This document shows positions 43,252-51,730 of a stretch of DNA of 64,000 nt, piece by piece. Position 1 is the stretch's first letter, and each line of letters starts with the position of its first letter. The stretch is from an uncultured Clostridia bacterium (GTDB lineage Bacteria > Bacillota > Clostridia > UBA1212 > UBA1255): assembly GCA_904420095.1 (NCBI GenBank), contig CAJFUB010000039.1:62001-126000 (forward strand), written 5' to 3'. A program made the translations under genes and the position numbers. The notes under the pieces were generated by a model that was not told the origin of the DNA, ran no database searches, and worked only from the letters and a program-made list of their open reading frames with translations.

Positions 43252-44660
43252 TATTTAAGTCCTCCTTGCATCAATCGATCCGCAGTGCGGAAATTGTTAT
43301 AAACGTCAGACTGATCCGCACCGGATGGGTGAAACACCCGGTCCGGAACGGCGAAACGCCGGCTTGCCTCTTCAATGGAGGGAAACAAGCCGATCCCGTG
43401 TCCCGCCAGAATCGCGCTCCCTAAACAAGCCGTTTCTTTATTTTTCAGCGTTTTCAAGTCTGTACCCGTAATATCCGCTTTGATCCGGCACCAAAGCGGA
43501 CTTTCGGCGCCGCCGCCTGTCACACGGATTTCCTCCGGCGAAATGCCGAGATATTCGAGATTTTCCCGCAGCATGCACGCGACGGACTCCAGAATGCTTC
43601 TGACAAAGTGGCCGCGCGTATGCTCCAGCGTCAGGCCGGCAAAACAGCCCCTGGCATCCGGATTATATTTCGGCATGGTAGAGCCGCACAAATAAGGCAG
43701 AAAAACGAGGCCTCCACTGCCCGGAGGCACTTTTTCAGCCAAAGCGTCAAGATCACGGAAACTGAAATTCTCACACAAGTTGTTTTTAAACCATTTCAGC
43801 GCCATCCCCGCCGTCGGCGTCCAAAGGAGAAGACAATATTTTCCGTTAAAATTATAATGGCACGGAATGATGCTGTCTGCGCGGAACGGCGGGATTTCCT
43901 TTGCGTTTGCAAAGATAGCCATCGTCGTTCCCGTCATCTCGCTGATCACGGTTTCCGACACGATTCCCGCTCCAATGGCGCCGGCAACCTGGTCCATCGC
44001 CCCCGTAACGACACGGCAGGACCCGTAGGTGCCGAGAAGCACGCCGCTGTCCTCGATTCGAGGCAGATACTCCTCCGGAATTCCGATAAAATCAAGCATT
44101 TCCGGCCACCAATCGCCCGTATTGATATCAAAATACAGACTCGAAGACTGCAGCGTTTTTTCCGTCGCAAATTCCCCGGTCAGTCTGTAAAGAAGATAAT
44201 CCTCCAGCAAAAAAATTTTCCTTGTGTTGCTCCAGATTTCCGGCAGATGCTTCTTTATCCATAAAATTTTACACGCGGGCCATGTGGCGGTAACTTCCGG
44301 CTGTCCGGTTTTCTCATAAATTTCTTTCCGGCCAAATTGCGCCTCGATCTCCTGCGCTTCCCGCTTGGCGCGGTTGTCAAGCCAAACAATGGCGTTCATC
44401 AGCGGATTCCCGTTTTCATCCGCAAGAATCAGCGTTTCGCATTGCGTGTCGATTGCGATCGCGTCCGGAAGCCGATCCGGACATACCTGATCCAGTGCCT
44501 GCCGGAAAATCCGCCAATATGTTTCCGCCTCCAGTTCTACGAGCTCTCCGGAAGCAAGCAGGGTATAATCAACACTGGCGGAGGACAGGGGCTTTCCGTT
44601 TTCGTCAAACAGCACCGCTTTTAATGAAGTTGTGCCGACGTCGACTCCCAGTAATCTCAT
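43251..44660 (-). CDS. FGGY family carbohydrate kinase (xylulokinase-like)
   Basis: 469 residues. N-terminal GVDVGTTSLKAVLFDENG phosphate motif, AIDTQCETLILAD, TGAMDQVAGAIGAG in the substrate region, and the C-terminal VTGGGAESPLWCRIKADITG with GSAILAGHGIG. It phosphorylates a ketose or polyol with ATP. Closest in layout to xylulokinases, exact substrate not predictable. It lies 11 bases after the TIM-like gene and overlaps the isomerase gene start. Confidence 0.88.
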   Translation of the reverse strand: MRLLGVDVGTTSLKAVLFDENGKPLSSASVDYTLLASGELVELEAETYWRIFRQALDQVCPDRLPDAIAIDTQCETLILADENGNPLMNAIVWLDNRAKREAQEIEAQFGRKEIYEKTGQPEVTATWPACKILWIKKHLPEIWSNTRKIFLLEDYLLYRLTGEFATEKTLQSSSLYFDINTGDWWPEMLDFIGIPEEYLPRIEDSGVLLGTYGSCRVVTGAMDQVAGAIGAGIVSETVISEMTGTTMAIFANAKEIPPFRADSIIPCHYNFNGKYCLLLWTPTAGMALKWFKNNLCENFSFRDLDALAEKVPPGSGGLVFLPYLCGSTMPKYNPDARGCFAGLTLEHTRGHFVRSILESVACMLRENLEYLGISPEEIRVTGGGAESPLWCRIKADITGTDLKTLKNKETACLGSAILAGHGIGLFPSIEEASRRFAVPDRVFHPSGADQSDVYNNFRTADRLMQGGLK

Positions 44661-44671
44661 GATACGCTCCT

Positions 44672-45373
44672 TTAAGAATGCAGCTCATCCCATGCGCGGC
44701 GAAGCGCGGAAATCATTTCCTCCGTCATCGCGGCAGGATCAGCCGCTTTAATAATTCCGCTCGTGCTTCCCGTGGCAAGCGCTCCTGCATGAATGACGTT
44801 ATAAACGTCCTGTCCGTTAGAAATTCCCGCGCCCTGCAGAACCATGATCTCCGGATTAATTTCCCGAACGATCCGTATTGTATCCCGGACATAGCTCAAA
44901 TCGCTTGCCTGCCCTGTCCCGATCAGCGCGGTAGGCTCCGCTACGATGAGATTCGGGGACATTTTCGCAACGGCCGCGATCTCTTCAAGCGTATCGGCGC
45001 AGACGATCGTCCCGAGTCCGACCTCGTCCGCGCGGGCGATTGTTTTTACAAGCGTCTCACGGTCCAGCGGTTTTTCCGCATGGTTCAGCATGACACCCTT
45101 CGCGCCGGCCGCTTTGACCGCCTCCGGCAGAACGGAGCCCAGGCCGCGTCCGATCGGCAGACAATCCATATGCTGCGCAAATACAAGGATTCGTTCGGTG
45201 TTCTCCGCAAGCAGCCGGATATCCGTATACTGCGGCGTCACGATGATATCCACATCATATTTGACCGCGATTCTATCAATTTCCTTCGCAAGCCGAAGCA
45301 TTTCGTCTCCGTACAGGTATGCTTTCGGTCCGATTTCAAAAAACGGCGGTTTAATTTTTAAATCCCGATACAT
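44672..45373 (-). CDS. Triose-phosphate isomerase family protein (archaeal-type form)
   Basis: 233 residues, shorter than the 250-residue bacterial TpiA. Catalytic His98 (LNHAEKPL) and Glu146 (VAEPTALIGTG), a candidate substrate Lys17 (GPKAYLYG), and the phosphate loops QGAGISNGQDV and ALATGSTSGIIKA. The pattern is of archaeal-type TIM and of TIM paralogues acting on tetrulose phosphates in polyol catabolism (erythritol/threitol type). Its place before an FGGY kinase and a sugar isomerase suggests such a catabolic role rather than glycolysis. A true glycolytic tpiA is expected elsewhere. Confidence 0.85.
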   Translation of the reverse strand: MYRDLKIKPPFFEIGPKAYLYGDEMLRLAKEIDRIAVKYDVDIIVTPQYTDIRLLAENTERILVFAQHMDCLPIGRGLGSVLPEAVKAAGAKGVMLNHAEKPLDRETLVKTIARADEVGLGTIVCADTLEEIAAVAKMSPNLIVAEPTALIGTGQASDLSYVRDTIRIVREINPEIMVLQGAGISNGQDVYNVIHAGALATGSTSGIIKAADPAAMTEEMISALRRAWDELHS

Positions 45374-45388
45374 ATTTCTGGTTCCTCT

Positions 45389-46018
45389 TTATTTCGTGCC
45401 GAACAGCCGGTCGCCCGCGTCGCCCAAGCCCGGAACGATATACGCATGAGCATTTAACCCCTGATCGATCGCCGCGCAGTAAATATCCACGTCCGGATGA
45501 TCGCGAAGGATTTTCTCCACGCCTTCCGGAGCCGCAATCAGATTCATCAGCTTAATGGCTTTCGCGCCTCTCTGTTTGATGAAAGAAATCGCCGCAGACG
45601 CCGAGCCGCCCGTGGCAAGCATGGGATCGAGCACAACGACCTCACGCTGCGCTACGTCAAACGGAAGCTTGCAATAATATTCAACCGGCTGCAGCGTGTC
45701 GGGATCCCGATACAGGCCGATATGTCCTACCTTTGCCATCGGGATCAGGCTGAGCACCCCGTCTACCATACCAAGGCCGGCGCGAAGGACAGGCACAAAG
45801 CACAGATTCTTTCCCGCCAGCATTTTCGCATGGGCGATTCCGACGGGCGTTTCCACATCCACATCCTCCAGCTCCAAATTTCTGGTTACTTCATAACACA
45901 TCAGCATCGCTATTTCGGATACCAGTTCTCTGAAATCCTTGGTATTTGTGTTTTTGTCGCGAAGCATTGCGATCTTATGCTGTATCAGCGGATGGTCGAA
46001 TGCATGTACTTGTCCCAT
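45389..46018 (-). CDS. upp: Uracil phosphoribosyltransferase
   Basis: 209 residues, typical. PRPP loop [28 protein letters not shown], and the C-terminal uracil-binding [16 protein letters not shown]. Salvages uracil to UMP in the cytoplasm. RBS GGAAGGAAG precedes ATG 46018. It lies 48 bases after ywlE and 15 before the TIM-like gene, linking the housekeeping and the sugar parts of the unit. Confidence 0.97.
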   Translation of the reverse strand: MGQVHAFDHPLIQHKIAMLRDKNTNTKDFRELVSEIAMLMCYEVTRNLELEDVDVETPVGIAHAKMLAGKNLCFVPVLRAGLGMVDGVLSLIPMAKVGHIGLYRDPDTLQPVEYYCKLPFDVAQREVVVLDPMLATGGSASAAISFIKQRGAKAIKLMNLIAAPEGVEKILRDHPDVDIYCAAIDQGLNAHAYIVPGLGDAGDRLFGTK

Positions 46019-46066
46019 TTTTTCTACTTCCTTCCGTAAAATGATATTTAGATCCGTCGTTTATTT

Positions 46067-46561
46067 TTATTTTGAAATAATTTTATCGGCCGCCAATTTC
46101 AGCGCTTTTTCGATTTCAGCCGCGCATCTTTCATAGTCCTCGTCATCGCCGCGGTATGGATCTTCTATGTCCAGGCTTCCGTCAAGTCCATCCTCTCCGT
46201 AGGCCAGCTCTTTTAATGGAAACGTCTTGTCCGCCGCTTCGGGATAGGCTTCCTCCAGCGCCTGCTGGTGTGCGTCCGTCATCGTAATGATCAAATCGCT
46301 GTCTGCGACGAGATCATCGTCAACAAGGCGGGCGCGATGCTTATCGGAATCTTCAATTCCGTAAACCTTCTCAAGTACTTTCACCGCCAAAGCGCCCGGC
46401 TCGTCTTCATCCAGTGCAAACAGTCCGGCAGATGACACTTTATAATCTTTCCTGTTCAGCTTACCCTCTTCATCGGCTTTTTCCAACATATCCCTGAAAA
46501 TGTATTCCGCCAGAAAGCTCCTGCATGTATTACTCGTGCAGACGAAAAGAATACGTTTCAA
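46067..46561 (-). CDS. Low-molecular-weight protein phosphatase (YwlE-like) with altered P-loop
   Basis: 164 residues. The phosphatase loop is CTSNTCRSF (Cys8, Arg14). The usual form is CxGNxCRSP, so the loop Gly is Ser10 and the following Pro is Phe16; the nucleophile Cys and the Arg are kept. The general acid Asp lies in DIEDPYRGDD near 132. The Thr after Cys8 resembles YwlE, which dephosphorylates protein arginine. Several acidic insertions make it slightly longer than YwlE. In B. subtilis ywlC and ywlE are also close neighbours, which supports the call. Confidence 0.85.
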   Translation of the reverse strand: MKRILFVCTSNTCRSFLAEYIFRDMLEKADEEGKLNRKDYKVSSAGLFALDEDEPGALAVKVLEKVYGIEDSDKHRARLVDDDLVADSDLIITMTDAHQQALEEAYPEAADKTFPLKELAYGEDGLDGSLDIEDPYRGDDEDYERCAAEIEKALKLAADKIISK

Positions 46562-46581
46562 AATGAAAATAACACCTCACT

Positions 46582-47703
46582 CTACTGCTCGGATGCGTCC
46601 CGCGGTGTTCCGGGCGAATCTGCGCCGCACAGGACGACGGCGCCCCCAGCCGCACGGTACAATCTGTTCATCACTGCGTCACCTGCGCCGCTTCGGGGAA
46701 GTGCCTCCGCAAAAACCACATCAATTCCCAGGTCGTCAAACCTTCTCAGACAATGGAACAGATTGGATGCCTGCTGCAGACTGTTGTTCAGGCTGCCTAA
46801 AGATTGAACGACAATTCCAACTTCTTTATAATAGCAAATGCTCTCATCGGTTGCAAGAACTCCGATCGAAAAACCGTCTTTTTTTCTGCGCTTGATTTCC
46901 GCGTTGATCCGCTCGACTACGGATTCTCTTGGTCCTTCGAAAATCGTTACCGACGCTTTCGGCGCGTAATGCTTATATTTCAGCCCTGGAGACCGTGGAG
47001 TACCGATTTCCGCTTCGCTTTGCGGCCGCATCCAGTCAAGCTCGTCCGCCGAATCGACGACTGAGGCAATCTGGTCAAGCGTCACCGCACCGGGACGTAA
47101 AATACTCATTTTCTCGCCGGCGATATCGAATACTGTAGATTCAACGCCTACGTCGCAGCAGCCGCCGTCGATAATGAGATCCACCCGTCCCATCATATCC
47201 TCAATGACATGAGCAGCTCGCGTCGGACTCGGTTTTCCGGATAAATTCGCACTGGGCGCCGCAACGGGAACGCCTGCCGCTTCGATCAGCGCGCGGGCCA
47301 CGGGATGAGACGGGAAACGAATTCCGACCGTGTTCAGGCCGCAGGATACATTAGAAGGCACGGAGGCGGCTCGGCTTGCAATGACCGTCAGCGGTCCCGG
47401 CCAGAATTTTTTTGCCAGGCGATCCAGGATTTGTCTCTGGCTTTCGCTGCAGTCGGTGACAAGGTCAAGCATTTTACAGTTTGAGATATGTACTATAAGC
47501 GGATTGTCTGCCGGCCGTCCTTTTGCTTTGTAAATTTTATCTACCGCATCCGCGCGCAGCGCATTCGCACCGAGTCCGTATACGGTCTCGGTTGGAAAGC
47601 AAACCAGTCCTCCCTCCCGGAGAACTTCCGCGCAGTGTCGAATTGCGTCTGAGTCGATCCGCATCCGATCTATTTTTATGACTTCCGTATTTTTATTCTC
47701 CAT
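46582..47703 (-). CDS. ywlC: L-threonylcarbamoyladenylate synthase, Sua5/YwlC type
   Basis: 373 residues from ATG 47703, which overlaps the prfA 3' end by 11 bases; an upstream in-frame start would lie further inside prfA. The YrdC domain shows [53 protein letters not shown] and SILRPGAVT; a C-terminal Sua5 domain (about 230-370) follows. It makes the intermediate for t6A37 in ANN-decoding tRNAs. MtaB, also in this window, methylthiolates the same t6A base. Confidence 0.95.
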   Translation of the reverse strand: MENKNTEVIKIDRMRIDSDAIRHCAEVLREGGLVCFPTETVYGLGANALRADAVDKIYKAKGRPADNPLIVHISNCKMLDLVTDCSESQRQILDRLAKKFWPGPLTVIASRAASVPSNVSCGLNTVGIRFPSHPVARALIEAAGVPVAAPSANLSGKPSPTRAAHVIEDMMGRVDLIIDGGCCDVGVESTVFDIAGEKMSILRPGAVTLDQIASVVDSADELDWMRPQSEAEIGTPRSPGLKYKHYAPKASVTIFEGPRESVVERINAEIKRRKKDGFSIGVLATDESICYYKEVGIVVQSLGSLNNSLQQASNLFHCLRRFDDLGIDVVFAEALPRSGAGDAVMNRLYRAAGGAVVLCGADSPGTPRDASEQ

Positions 47704-48766
47704 TCCCGTGTCCCAGCTTTTCCGCACGTTCGCTCGTAATCAGTGCATCTATTATATCGTCCAGGTCCCCGTCCAAAACCGCTGTCAGCTTATAGAGCGT
47801 CAGATCGATTCTATGGTCCGTCACCCGGTTCTGCGGATAATTATAAGTACGGATCCGTTCGCTCCGGTCGCCGCTTCCCACCTGACTTCGGCGTGCTTGG
47901 GCGACAGAGCTGTCGCGTTCTTCTTTCTGCATTTCATACAGCTTTGACCGCAGCACTTTAAATGCCCGCTCCTTGTTCTTCAGCTGCGATTTTTCGTCCT
48001 GACACGTAACGACGATGCCTGTGGGACGATGCGTCAGTCGAATTGCAGATTCCGTCTTGTTAATATGCTGTCCCCCCGCGCCGCTGGAACGATACGTATC
48101 GATTTCAACATCGTTCGGGTTCAGATCGACCTCTACCTCATCGGCCTCGGGCAGAACAGCTACGGTAGCAGTCGAAGTATGGATTCGGCCTCCGGCCTCC
48201 GTAACGGGCACGCGCTGAACGCGATGGACGCCACTTTCAAATTTCAGCCGGCTGTACGCACCGCTGCCCGAAACTGTAAAGGTACATTCCTTGATTCCTC
48301 CGATTTCCGTCTCATTGATATCTACCGCTTCCGTACGCCAGCCGGAGCGCTCCGCATAGCGGACGTACATCCGAAACAATACCGCCGCAAAAAGCGCCGC
48401 TTCTTCTCCGCCGGCGCCGCTTCGGATTTCCATGATTACATTTTTTTTGTCGTTGGGGTCTTTCGGAATCAGCAGGATCCGCAACTGATCTTCAAGTGCC
48501 GCAGTCCGCTCCGCTTTTTCGCGATATTCTTCCTTAACGAGCTCCCGGAATTCGTCTTCAAGAGGCTTTTCAAGCAGATCGCGGGCTTCGTCTCTGTCCC
48601 GGGCGGCTTCTTTATAGGTACGGTACACACTGACCAGCTCTTCAAGCTCCGAATGTTCCGTAGCAATTTTTTTATATAGCTCCGGATTTCCCAGAACGTC
48701 CGGATCCGTCAGCTTTTGCGTCAGTTCCTCATATCGGTTTTCCGCAGCCTGCAATTTCTCTGTCAT
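47693..48766 (-). CDS. prfA: Peptide chain release factor 1
   Basis: 357 residues. GGQ loop [20 protein letters not shown] near 230, the helical N-terminal domain, and the C-terminal [20 protein letters not shown] are hallmark segments. It ends translation at UAA and UAG. It starts two bases after the recR stop, and its 3' end overlaps the ywlC gene by 11 bases. No prmC methyltransferase gene is adjacent, although that is common. Confidence 0.96.
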   Translation of the reverse strand: MTEKLQAAENRYEELTQKLTDPDVLGNPELYKKIATEHSELEELVSVYRTYKEAARDRDEARDLLEKPLEDEFRELVKEEYREKAERTAALEDQLRILLIPKDPNDKKNVIMEIRSGAGGEEAALFAAVLFRMYVRYAERSGWRTEAVDINETEIGGIKECTFTVSGSGAYSRLKFESGVHRVQRVPVTEAGGRIHTSTATVAVLPEADEVEVDLNPNDVEIDTYRSSGAGGQHINKTESAIRLTHRPTGIVVTCQDEKSQLKNKERAFKVLRSKLYEMQKEERDSSVAQARRSQVGSGDRSERIRTYNYPQNRVTDHRIDLTLYKLTAVLDGDLDDIIDALITSERAEKLGHGNGE

Positions 48767-48768
48767 AC

Positions 48769-49365
48769 TTACAATTCTTTCCTATTTTCTAGCGCTCGTG
48801 CAATCGTGACCTCATCGACATATTCGAGGTCTCCCCCCACCGGAACGCCGTGCGCGATCCTGGTAACCGTCACGCCGAGCGGCTTTATCAGTCGGGCGAT
48901 ATACATCGCCGTCGCTTCGCCCTCTACATTCGGGTTTGTAGCAAGAATGACTTCTTTTACGGAATCATCAATCCGTGCGAGAAGTTCCTTGATCCTGATT
49001 TCGTCCGGACCGACATCGTTGACTGGCGACAGAACGCCGTGAAGCACATGATATCTTCCTGTAAAAACCTTAGAACGCTCCATTGCCATGACATCCCGGG
49101 GATCCTCAACCACGCAGATTTTTCCATTGCTGCGCGCCGGATTTGCGCAAATATCGCAGATCTCCCGGTCAGCGATATTTTGGCACACTTTGCAGTACCG
49201 CAGTTCTCTTCGCGCAGTCTTAATCGCTTCGGCAAATTCCTCTGCCTCCTGCTCCGTTCTTCCAAGAAGATAAAACGCCATGCGCTGTGCGGATTTACGG
49301 CCGATCCCGGGCAGTTTTTCAAATTGTTCGATTAATTTTGTCACCGATGCCCCGTATACGCCCAT
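48769..49365 (-). CDS. recR: Recombination protein RecR
   Basis: 198 residues from ATG 49365, one base beyond the ybaB stop; an upstream frame to 49425 lies inside ybaB and is not used. HhH region [19 protein letters not shown]4 zinc finger [16 protein letters not shown], Toprim [14 protein letters not shown] and Walker-like [13 protein letters not shown]. Acts with RecO/RecF in gap repair. ybaB-recR is a conserved bacterial pair. Confidence 0.96.
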   Translation of the reverse strand: MGVYGASVTKLIEQFEKLPGIGRKSAQRMAFYLLGRTEQEAEEFAEAIKTARRELRYCKVCQNIADREICDICANPARSNGKICVVEDPRDVMAMERSKVFTGRYHVLHGVLSPVNDVGPDEIRIKELLARIDDSVKEVILATNPNVEGEATAMYIARLIKPLGVTVTRIAHGVPVGGDLEYVDEVTIARALENRKEL

Positions 49366-49366
49366 C

Positions 49367-49705
49367 TTACATTCCCATCGTATATTTTCCCATAATTTCC
49401 TGCGTCTCGCTGTCGATGGCGTCAATGCATTCGTTCAGCGCAACCGTAATCAGGTCCTGAAGCATTTCCACGTCCTCGGGATCGACCGCTTCCGGCTTGA
49501 TCTCAAGCGACTGCAGCTTCTTCTCCCCGTTCATCACAACCTTTACCACGCCTCCGCCCGAGGTCGCTTCAAATGTTTTCTCAGCAATGGCCGCCTGTTC
49601 CTTTTCCATTTCCTTCTGCATCGCCTGAGCCTGCTGCATCAGCTTTTGCATATTATTTCCGCCGCCGCTTTTTGCGCCGAAGCCTCCTCTGAATCCTTTC
49701 GCCAT
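49367..49705 (-). CDS. ybaB: YbaB/EbfC family nucleoid-associated protein
   Basis: 112 residues. Gly-rich N-terminus ([18 protein letters not shown]), then the dimerising helix [17 protein letters not shown], the [20 protein letters not shown] sheet and a C-terminal helix, all typical. It binds DNA as a dimer. First gene of the unit running through recR, prfA, ywlC, ywlE and upp. dnaX, its usual upstream neighbour, is not next to it here. Confidence 0.94.
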   Translation of the reverse strand: MAKGFRGGFGAKSGGGNNMQKLMQQAQAMQKEMEKEQAAIAEKTFEATSGGGVVKVVMNGEKKLQSLEIKPEAVDPEDVEMLQDLITVALNECIDAIDSETQEIMGKYTMGM

Positions 49706-49799
49706 TTCGTCTTCTGTCCTTTCTGATTTATGATCGGTTTATTTTACCATAATCCATATAGAATTTCATTAAATTTTTTGTCTCTGTGCCGATTCTACT

Positions 49800-49832
49800 T
49801 TTTTCCCTTACGCCCCAGGGCTCAGGGAAAAA
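49800..49832. repeat. Dispersed inverted repeat, copy C (between ybaB and the DUF4091 gene)
   Basis: Arms TTTTTCCCT (49800-49808) and AGGGAAAAA (49824-49832), perfect 9 bp, spacer 15. On the plus strand CTTTTGAGT follows, like the TTTTTAAGT after copy A. It ends 14 bases upstream of the -35 box of the DUF4091 promoter. Confidence 0.65.
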
Positions 49833-49846
49833 CTTTTGAGTGCGAT

Positions 49847-49875
49847 TTGCAATCAAGAAAATATTGTTTTATAAT
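49847..49875 (+). promoter_or_regulatory. Sigma-A promoter for the DUF4091 gene
   Basis: TTGCAA (49847-49852), 17-base spacer, TATAAT (49870-49875), 39 bases ahead of the start codon, with inverted repeat copy C just upstream. Confidence 0.8.
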
Positions 49876-49914
49876 CGATGCATTAATGATTTATCGTGAT
49901 GGAGGATTTACTTT

Positions 49915-51573
49915 ATGGTACAAATAGAACTGCTGAGTTCGCTGGCAAAAGTCTACCCAGATCAGGACCTGGACCTGAGAGATCGTCAGGATACCGGCTG
50001 CATGCTGAGAAACGAGGTTTTTTCCTTTCAGGCAGCATTTCGGATCGATCATGCCTGGCAGAGCACCGTCCGAATCGAGCTGGAGGCTCCGGAGGAGCTT
50101 AGACCGTGTCTTGCGCTTCAGGCAATCGATTTCGTCCCGTGTGACTTTCCGATGTATGAAGCCACGCTGAAGCAGTGCGAGCATCCTGCGCCTGGCCTTT
50201 TCCCCGATATTTTGCGTGAGCTGCCGCCGATTCATTGGGTATATAAAAATTCCTGGCGAAGCGTTTTTATCAGAATTGACGCCGCCAAGCATGAGCTGCG
50301 GCCGGGAAATTACGAGCTGACCGTTAAAATCACAAGCGATGCCGTCTATACAAAAACATTCCGCCTCGACGTGCTTGACGCCATGCTGCCTCCGCAAAAG
50401 CTGCGGATGACGAACTGGTTTCATACCGACTGTCTCTGCAATTATTACGGAGTAGCATTTGACAGCGAAGAATACTGGCGTATAACAGAAAATTTTGCAA
50501 AAACAGCTGCGGAATACGGAGTCAACATGCTTTTAACACCCGTATTTACCCCGCCCCTCGATACAGCGCCGGGCGGCGAACGCCGCACCATCCAGCTGGT
50601 CGACGTCCGCAAAGACGGAGATCGGTATACGTTTGGCTTTGAAAAGCTTTCCAGATGGATCTCCATGTGCAGGCGCGCGGGAATTAAATATCTCGAGATT
50701 TCGCATCTTTTCACTCAGTGGGGCTGCAAATACGCGCCGAAAGTAATGGGATTAGAAAACGGTGAATATAAAAGAATCTTTGGTTGGGAGACCGATGGAC
50801 ATGGCAGCGAATATCTGGGATTTCTGGAGCAGTTTCTGCCCGCACTGATTTCCGAGCTCAAAGCACACGGCGTATTCGACAGCTGTTATTTCCACGTTTC
50901 GGACGAGCCCTCCGGCGAAATGATGGAGGATTATAAAAAGTGCGCCGAATTTATGCGCCGCTATATCGCACCAGAGCGGCTTTTTGACGCGCTCAGCGAT
51001 ATTGCGTTTTACAAAAACGGGCTGATTACCTGCCCCGTCGTCGCGATCGACCATATCCATCCCTTTATAGACGAAAAGCCGGAGCATCTTTGGGGGTATT
51101 ATTGCTGCGGCCAGATTACGTCCTCAAACCGGTTCCTGGCATATCCCTCCGGGCGGAACAGAATACTCGGCGCAATGCTGTTTAAATACAATATAGAGGG
51201 CTTTTTGCAGTGGGGCTTCAATTTCTATAACTCTCATCTTTCTCTGGAGGCCGTTGATCCGTACGCGACCTCCACGGCAGGAGGCTGGGTTCCCGGAGGC
51301 GATCCCTATGTGGTTTATCCCGGAAAAGACGGAAATGCGTTGCCGTCACTGCGTCTGGAAGTCTTCCGAGAAGCGCTGCAGGATCTGAGAGCGCTGGAAG
51401 CGCTTACGGAAAAAATGCAAAAATCCTCTGCAAATCCGCGGGAAGCCGTTGTGATCGCTTTAGGGTTGGAAGAGCTTCGTTTTGATAAATTCAATGCCGA
51501 TCACACGTATCTCATCCGCTTAAGAGAAAAAATCAACCGCATGCTGGCAGGAGAAAATTATGACGGACTTTAA
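49915..51573 (+). CDS. DUF4091 domain protein, probable glycoside-hydrolase-like enzyme
   Basis: 552 residues, no signal peptide, so cytosolic. N-terminal beta domain (about 1-155), then a TIM-barrel-like region with YFHVSDEPSGEMMEDYKKCA carrying acidic residues, and the DUF4091 C-terminus (GFLQWGFNFYNS, PGGDPYVVYPGKDG, SLRLEVFREALQDLRALEAL). DUF4091 proteins are related to glycoside hydrolases of the GH123-like type; activity here is unproven. GGAGG lies nine bases before ATG 49915. Its 3' end overlaps the DUF951 gene by 14 bases. A convergent FGGY kinase and a Gfo/Idh oxidoreductase point to a carbohydrate locus. Confidence 0.87.
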   Translation: MVQIELLSSLAKVYPDQDLDLRDRQDTGCMLRNEVFSFQAAFRIDHAWQSTVRIELEAPEELRPCLALQAIDFVPCDFPMYEATLKQCEHPAPGLFPDILRELPPIHWVYKNSWRSVFIRIDAAKHELRPGNYELTVKITSDAVYTKTFRLDVLDAMLPPQKLRMTNWFHTDCLCNYYGVAFDSEEYWRITENFAKTAAEYGVNMLLTPVFTPPLDTAPGGERRTIQLVDVRKDGDRYTFGFEKLSRWISMCRRAGIKYLEISHLFTQWGCKYAPKVMGLENGEYKRIFGWETDGHGSEYLGFLEQFLPALISELKAHGVFDSCYFHVSDEPSGEMMEDYKKCAEFMRRYIAPERLFDALSDIAFYKNGLITCPVVAIDHIHPFIDEKPEHLWGYYCCGQITSSNRFLAYPSGRNRILGAMLFKYNIEGFLQWGFNFYNSHLSLEAVDPYATSTAGGWVPGGDPYVVYPGKDGNALPSLRLEVFREALQDLRALEALTEKMQKSSANPREAVVIALGLEELRFDKFNADHTYLIRLREKINRMLAGENYDGL

Positions 51574-51730
51574 AATCGGTCAGATTATCACGACAAAAAA
51601 AAGCCACCCCTGCGGTGGCAATCAATGGGAAATCCTGCGTGTCGGCGCCGATTTCCGTTTAAAATGTACAAAATGCGGGCATCAGATCATGATGCCCCGC
51701 TCTAAATTTGAAAAAAGCCTGAAATTATGA
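51560..51730 (+). CDS. DUF951 family small zinc-ribbon-like protein (56 aa)
   Basis: 56 residues: begins MTDFKIGQIITTKKSHPCGG, then NQWEILRVGADFRLKC, CTKCGHQIMMPRSKFEKSLK. This is the DUF951 (YyzM-like) pattern, with one Cys in HPCG and two in CTKCG that could bind metal. Function unknown; found in most Firmicutes, commonly near replication-origin or translation genes rather than next to a sugar gene. The start lies within the DUF4091 gene (14-base overlap), after GGCAGGAG. Its last six bases overlap the convergent FGGY gene. Confidence 0.9.
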   Translation: MTDFKIGQIITTKKSHPCGGNQWEILRVGADFRLKCTKCGHQIMMPRSKFEKSLKL

